A DNA stretch of 7,290 bases from Rhodobacterales bacterium UBA7416 (GTDB taxonomy: Bacteria; Pseudomonadota; Alphaproteobacteria; Rhodobacterales; Rhodobacteraceae). A model generated the notes under the pieces. The model worked only from the letters and a program-made list of their open reading frames with translations. It did not search any database and was not told the DNA's origin. Positions 5,222 through 7,290 of the stretch are shown piece by piece. The position numbers and the translations under genes were made by a program. How positions within the stretch are numbered: the stretch's first letter is position 1; each line of letters starts with the position of its first letter. The stretch covers positions 2,975-10,264 of the forward strand of contig DKMK01000018.1 in NCBI GenBank assembly GCA_002469545.1. The letters run 5' to 3'.

Positions 5222-6376
5222 ATGACTGATTTGACTAAGACACTGGAATTGATGGGTCAGTTGATTGCATTTCCAACCGTATCCAGCGAAAGCAATCGCG
5301 ATTGTATCGATTGGATTGCTGATTATTTAGGCGCATTGGGCGCTCGGTGCGAAATTACATCCGAAGTAGAGGGTAAAGCAAATATTTTTGCGACCCTTGG
5401 ACCTGATACAGACGGCGGTATCATTCTGTCAGGTCATACTGACGTTGTGCCGGTTGCGGGACAAAATTGGACCCGTGATCCATTTAAGATGGCGCGCGAA
5501 GGTGGTGCGCTGTTTGGACGTGGTACGTGCGATATGAAGGGGTTTATAGCCGCTGCTCTGGCGATGGCGCCTAAGTATGCCGCAATGGATCTAAAGCGTC
5601 CTGTGCATTTTGCGTTCACTTATGACGAAGAGGTGGGATGTTTAGGAGCACGTGTGTTGGTCAATCAGTTGATTGCGAATGGGCTTAAACCCAGTGCATG
5701 TATCGTTGGCGAACCAACGTCGATGCGCATTATCGAAGGTCACAAAGGTATGTGTGAATACACGACAGAGTTTCGTGGTGTTGAAGGACATTCAAGCAAT
5801 CCAGCTTTGTGCGTGAATGCGTTAGAATATGCGCATAAGTTTATGACCAAATTGATGGAGGTGCGTCAACAATTGCCTGCAATGGCGCCACCAAATTCGC
5901 GTTTTGTGCCACCTTATTCCACATCATCTATCTGTTCGTGCCATGCGGGGTCCACGCATAATGTGATCCCCAGTTTGGCTGAAATTGAATGGGAGATGCG
6001 GGTCGTTCAACGCAGCGATCGTGAATGGTTGCGTGGCGAAATGAACCGCTTTGTCGATGAAGAATTACGCCCAGAAATGCAGGCGAAATCGCCGATTGCA
6101 GATATTATCGAAACCGTTTGTGTTGAAACTGAAGGGTTGGAGCCGGAAGCTGACAGCGAAGCGGTTAAGATTGTTCAGGAACTTACCGGTGGAAATTCAA
6201 CCGAAGTTGTATCTTTTGGAACAGAGGCGGGGTTGTTCGCGCGTGCTGGGATTAGTTCTGTTTTATGTGGTCCAGGAAGTATTGAGCAGGCGCATAAACC
6301 TGATGAATATGTGACCGAAGACCAGATGGTGTTGTGTCTTGGAATGTTGGATCGACTAAGCGACACATTGCGCTAG
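5222..6376 (+). CDS. argE: M20-family deacetylase, ArgE-like; probable N2-acetyl-diaminobutyrate or acetylornithine deacetylase
   Basis: This 384-residue zinc hydrolase of the ArgE/DapE/Acy1 (M20) family removes an N2-acyl group from an amino acid in the cytoplasm. All active-site residues are present: His72 and Asp74 in SGHTDVVPV, the bridging Asp104 in GRGTCDMKG, the base Glu136 and ligand Glu137 in TYDEEVG, Glu164 in VGEPT, and His358 in EQAHKPDEY. The dimerisation domain shows EGHSSNP (188-194) and STHNVIP (244-250). By overall sequence it is ArgE-like. It starts 2 nt after the doeA stop with no clear Shine-Dalgarno of its own, so it is probably translationally coupled to doeA. That position suggests its substrate is the DoeA product, N2-acetyl-2,4-diaminobutyrate, which differs from N2-acetylornithine by one methylene. 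The usual DoeB/EutE belongs to another, aspartoacylase-like family and is absent here. The family call is firm; the substrate is inferred, and arginine synthesis remains possible. Confidence 0.88.
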   Translation: MTDLTKTLELMGQLIAFPTVSSESNRDCIDWIADYLGALGARCEITSEVEGKANIFATLGPDTDGGIILSGHTDVVPVAGQNWTRDPFKMAREGGALFGRGTCDMKGFIAAALAMAPKYAAMDLKRPVHFAFTYDEEVGCLGARVLVNQLIANGLKPSACIVGEPTSMRIIEGHKGMCEYTTEFRGVEGHSSNPALCVNALEYAHKFMTKLMEVRQQLPAMAPPNSRFVPPYSTSSICSCHAGSTHNVIPSLAEIEWEMRVVQRSDREWLRGEMNRFVDEELRPEMQAKSPIADIIETVCVETEGLEPEADSEAVKIVQELTGGNSTEVVSFGTEAGLFARAGISSVLCGPGSIEQAHKPDEYVTEDQMVLCLGMLDRLSDTLR

Positions 6377-6404
6377 CCGATCCAACACCGCCACGAAACG
6401 CGTG

Positions 6405-6620
6405 TTATGTTCCGCGGCTGTGAATTCGGTTGTAAAGCTTCGTAATTATTTGACTACCTGTCTTTTCGAACATGAACGGAAGTATAGCATGGACCAATGC
6501 AGCGCCAGCTGCGGCGAACAGCCAAAAGCTGAATGTCAGAGCAAACCACATGTGTTCCAAGAATGTTTCGTCCACCGATTCAGGGTGAGATGTGAATAAT
6601 TTTGCAATTTTCTGTGACAT
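6405..6620 (-). CDS. DUF6356 family small membrane protein
   Basis: This 71-residue protein has one long hydrophobic segment (about residues 24-50), preceded by HPESVDETFLEHMWFA (12-27) and followed by LPFMFEKTGSQIITKLYNRI (47-66). This layout, HPxSVxETxxEH then A-rich membrane helix then PFxFxxTGS, matches what I recall of the short alphaproteobacterial DUF6356 family, whose function is unknown. On the - strand the ATG has AGGA about 8 nt upstream (AGGAAAATAACATG), a good ribosome binding site. It faces the M20 gene tail to tail with 28 nt between stops, and it diverges from the AsnC regulator. Its link to the ectoine genes is only positional. The overlapping + strand frame at 6402-6599 is judged a shadow because it lacks such features. 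Confidence 0.82.
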   Translation of the reverse strand: MSQKIAKLFTSHPESVDETFLEHMWFALTFSFWLFAAAGAALVHAILPFMFEKTGSQIITKLYNRIHSRGT

Positions 6621-6721
6621 GTTATTTTCCTAATTTGTTGCATAAGAGATAGCCTAGGTTTGCTGTTAACCTATCCCGAATAAGCATTGTTATTTTACAA
6701 TTTAGGGGATATTATCCCGAT
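6621..6721. promoter_or_regulatory. Divergent control region between DUF6356 gene and asnC-type regulator
   Basis: This 101-nt gap must hold promoters for both flanking genes. A TACAAT (6696-6701, five of six to TATAAT) could be the -10 box for the regulator, though no good -35 box is seen. The word TATCCCGA occurs twice in the same direction (6672-6679 and 6713-6720), 41 nt apart. The right copy belongs to an inverted repeat, GGGAT-ATT-ATCCC (6706-6718), that ends 3 nt before the ATG. Lrp/AsnC proteins often bind AT-centred imperfect palindromes spaced by helical turns and control their own genes, so this is the likely autoregulatory site. That is inference. Confidence 0.5.
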
Positions 6722-7183
6722 ATGAGAGATAAAATAGATGGAATTGACCTTAAGTTATTACGCTTACTGCAAAATGATGTCAGTTTAAGCGTTGATCAAT
6801 TGTCCGAAAGTGTATCCCTGTCGCGCAACGCCTGTTGGCGCCGTGTGAAGGCGTTAGAAGAATCTGGTGTCTTGCGGGCCAAAGTGGCGTTGTTAGATGC
6901 GGGGGCGATGGGATTGGGTTTGCAGGCCATTGTGATGATCCGCGCGTTGTCACACACGTCGGATTGGACGAGATCGTTCCAAGATGCTGTAACGTATATG
7001 CCAGAGATTATGGGTGCGTATCGCACAACAGGGGATTTAGATTATGTATTGCGTGTTAGGGTGGCTGATATCAGCGCCTATGATCGTTTCTATAAAGACC
7101 TGACAGAACGCGTGGAAATAGCGGATGTTTCTGCGAGTTTTGTAATGGAAGAAATCAAAGATACAACTGCGCTGCCAATTTAA
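6722..7183 (+). CDS. Lrp/AsnC family transcriptional regulator (possible ectoine-locus regulator, DoeX-like)
   Basis: This 153-residue protein has the standard two-domain Lrp/AsnC form. The N-terminal winged helix-turn-helix (about residues 6-53) starts with DGIDLKLLRLLQND and has its recognition helix in LSRNACWRRVKALEESG (33-49). A RAM domain for oligomer formation and small-molecule binding (about 65-145) carries TGDLDYVLRV (103-112), near where effectors bind in the family. Length is normal. Regulators of this family accompany ectoine-degradation genes in several bacteria (DoeX in Halomonas; AsnC-type genes in marine Rhodobacterales), so control of doeA and the M20 gene is likely by context but unproven. 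Family members often sense amino acids; an ectoine-derived one would fit. The Shine-Dalgarno candidate (AGGGGA, 6704-6709) lies about 12 nt from the ATG, longer than usual, and sits inside the putative operator, so binding there could also block translation initiation or promoter clearance. Confidence 0.92.
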   Translation: MRDKIDGIDLKLLRLLQNDVSLSVDQLSESVSLSRNACWRRVKALEESGVLRAKVALLDAGAMGLGLQAIVMIRALSHTSDWTRSFQDAVTYMPEIMGAYRTTGDLDYVLRVRVADISAYDRFYKDLTERVEIADVSASFVMEEIKDTTALPI

Positions 7184-7245
7184 GCAGATTTGGTAAAAAT
7201 CCCACTTGCATCCCAACGCGTGGTTGCGCATATAAGCATAAGAGC

Positions 7246-7290
7246 GCGGGCGTTGTGTAATGGTAAGACCTCAGCCTTCCAAGCTGATGA
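7246..7290 (+). tRNA. tRNA-Gly (anticodon TCC), 3' end outside window
   Basis: The visible 45 nt give the 5' acceptor strand GCGGGCG (7246-7252), a D arm with the AATGGTA loop, and a complete anticodon arm: TCAGC, loop CTTCCAA, GCTGA. The anticodon TCC reads GGA and GGG codons. The variable region begins and the window ends; the T arm and 3' acceptor strand are missing. A possible promoter is TTGCAT (7206-7211) with CATATA (7229-7234), 17 nt apart. Confidence 0.93.

Noticed and set aside
6402..6599. 65-residue + strand open frame opposite the DUF6356 gene
   Set aside because: It has no family features, while the - strand frame has a ribosome binding site and a recognisable membrane protein layout.
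7246..7290. tRNA-Gly as a possible integration site
   Set aside because: No integrase, attachment repeat or foreign gene is visible, and the 3' end of the tRNA is outside the window.

Overview
The window looks like chromosomal DNA from an alphaproteobacterium, most likely a Rhodobacterales/Roseobacter relative with fairly AT-leaning DNA. The evidence is the AcnA C-terminus followed downstream by a DUF1223 gene, an IF3 whose extended N-terminus (ARRPHNAPPQRDTGPR) is typical of that order, a DUF6356 small membrane protein, and an ectoine hydrolase of the marine alphaproteobacterial type. The lineage is inferred from these protein signatures and from gene order; no database was consulted.

Left part (1-2690, mostly + strand): the 3' end of the aconitase gene acnA closes at a strong terminator (772-801). 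An AT-rich stretch with a candidate promoter leads to a small gene with a His-rich N-terminal half at 1064. This small gene appears split over two frames: its continuation, an acidic tail, lies in the -1 frame up to 1305. It is bounded by its own terminator (1329-1363). Then come an isoprenylcysteine methyltransferase-like membrane protein (1429-1881) and an exported DUF1223 thioredoxin-fold protein (1962-2690).

Middle (2691-4028): infC (IF3) lies on the - strand. The first in-frame ATG gives only 136 residues, but conserved IF3 sequence continues 47 codons upstream to an AUA codon placed 9 nt after a good Shine-Dalgarno. This fits the rare AUU/AUC/AUA starts through which IF3 limits its own synthesis. 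Divergent from it is a membrane-anchored Ala/Lys/Glu-rich helical protein with 11-residue repeats like those of group 3 LEA proteins, followed by a terminator.

Right part (4029-7290): this is a compact ectoine-catabolism locus. doeA/eutD (ectoine hydrolase) is followed after 2 nt by an M20-family acetylornithine deacetylase-like gene. Further on lies an Lrp/AsnC regulator of the kind often found with ectoine-degradation genes. A convergent DUF6356 gene sits between them. The usual second enzyme, DoeB/EutE (aspartoacylase-like fold), is absent here, and the ArgE-like enzyme occupies its place. The product of ectoine ring opening, N2-acetyl-2,4-diaminobutyrate, is one methylene shorter than N2-acetylornithine, so replacement is chemically sensible but is inference. 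The window ends inside a tRNA-Gly(TCC) gene.

No insertion sequence, CRISPR array or phage gene is visible. The points most worth checking are the doeA-M20 pair, the AUA start of infC, the two-frame small gene, the LEA-like repeat protein beside the ectoine genes, and the phased repeat in front of the AsnC regulator.
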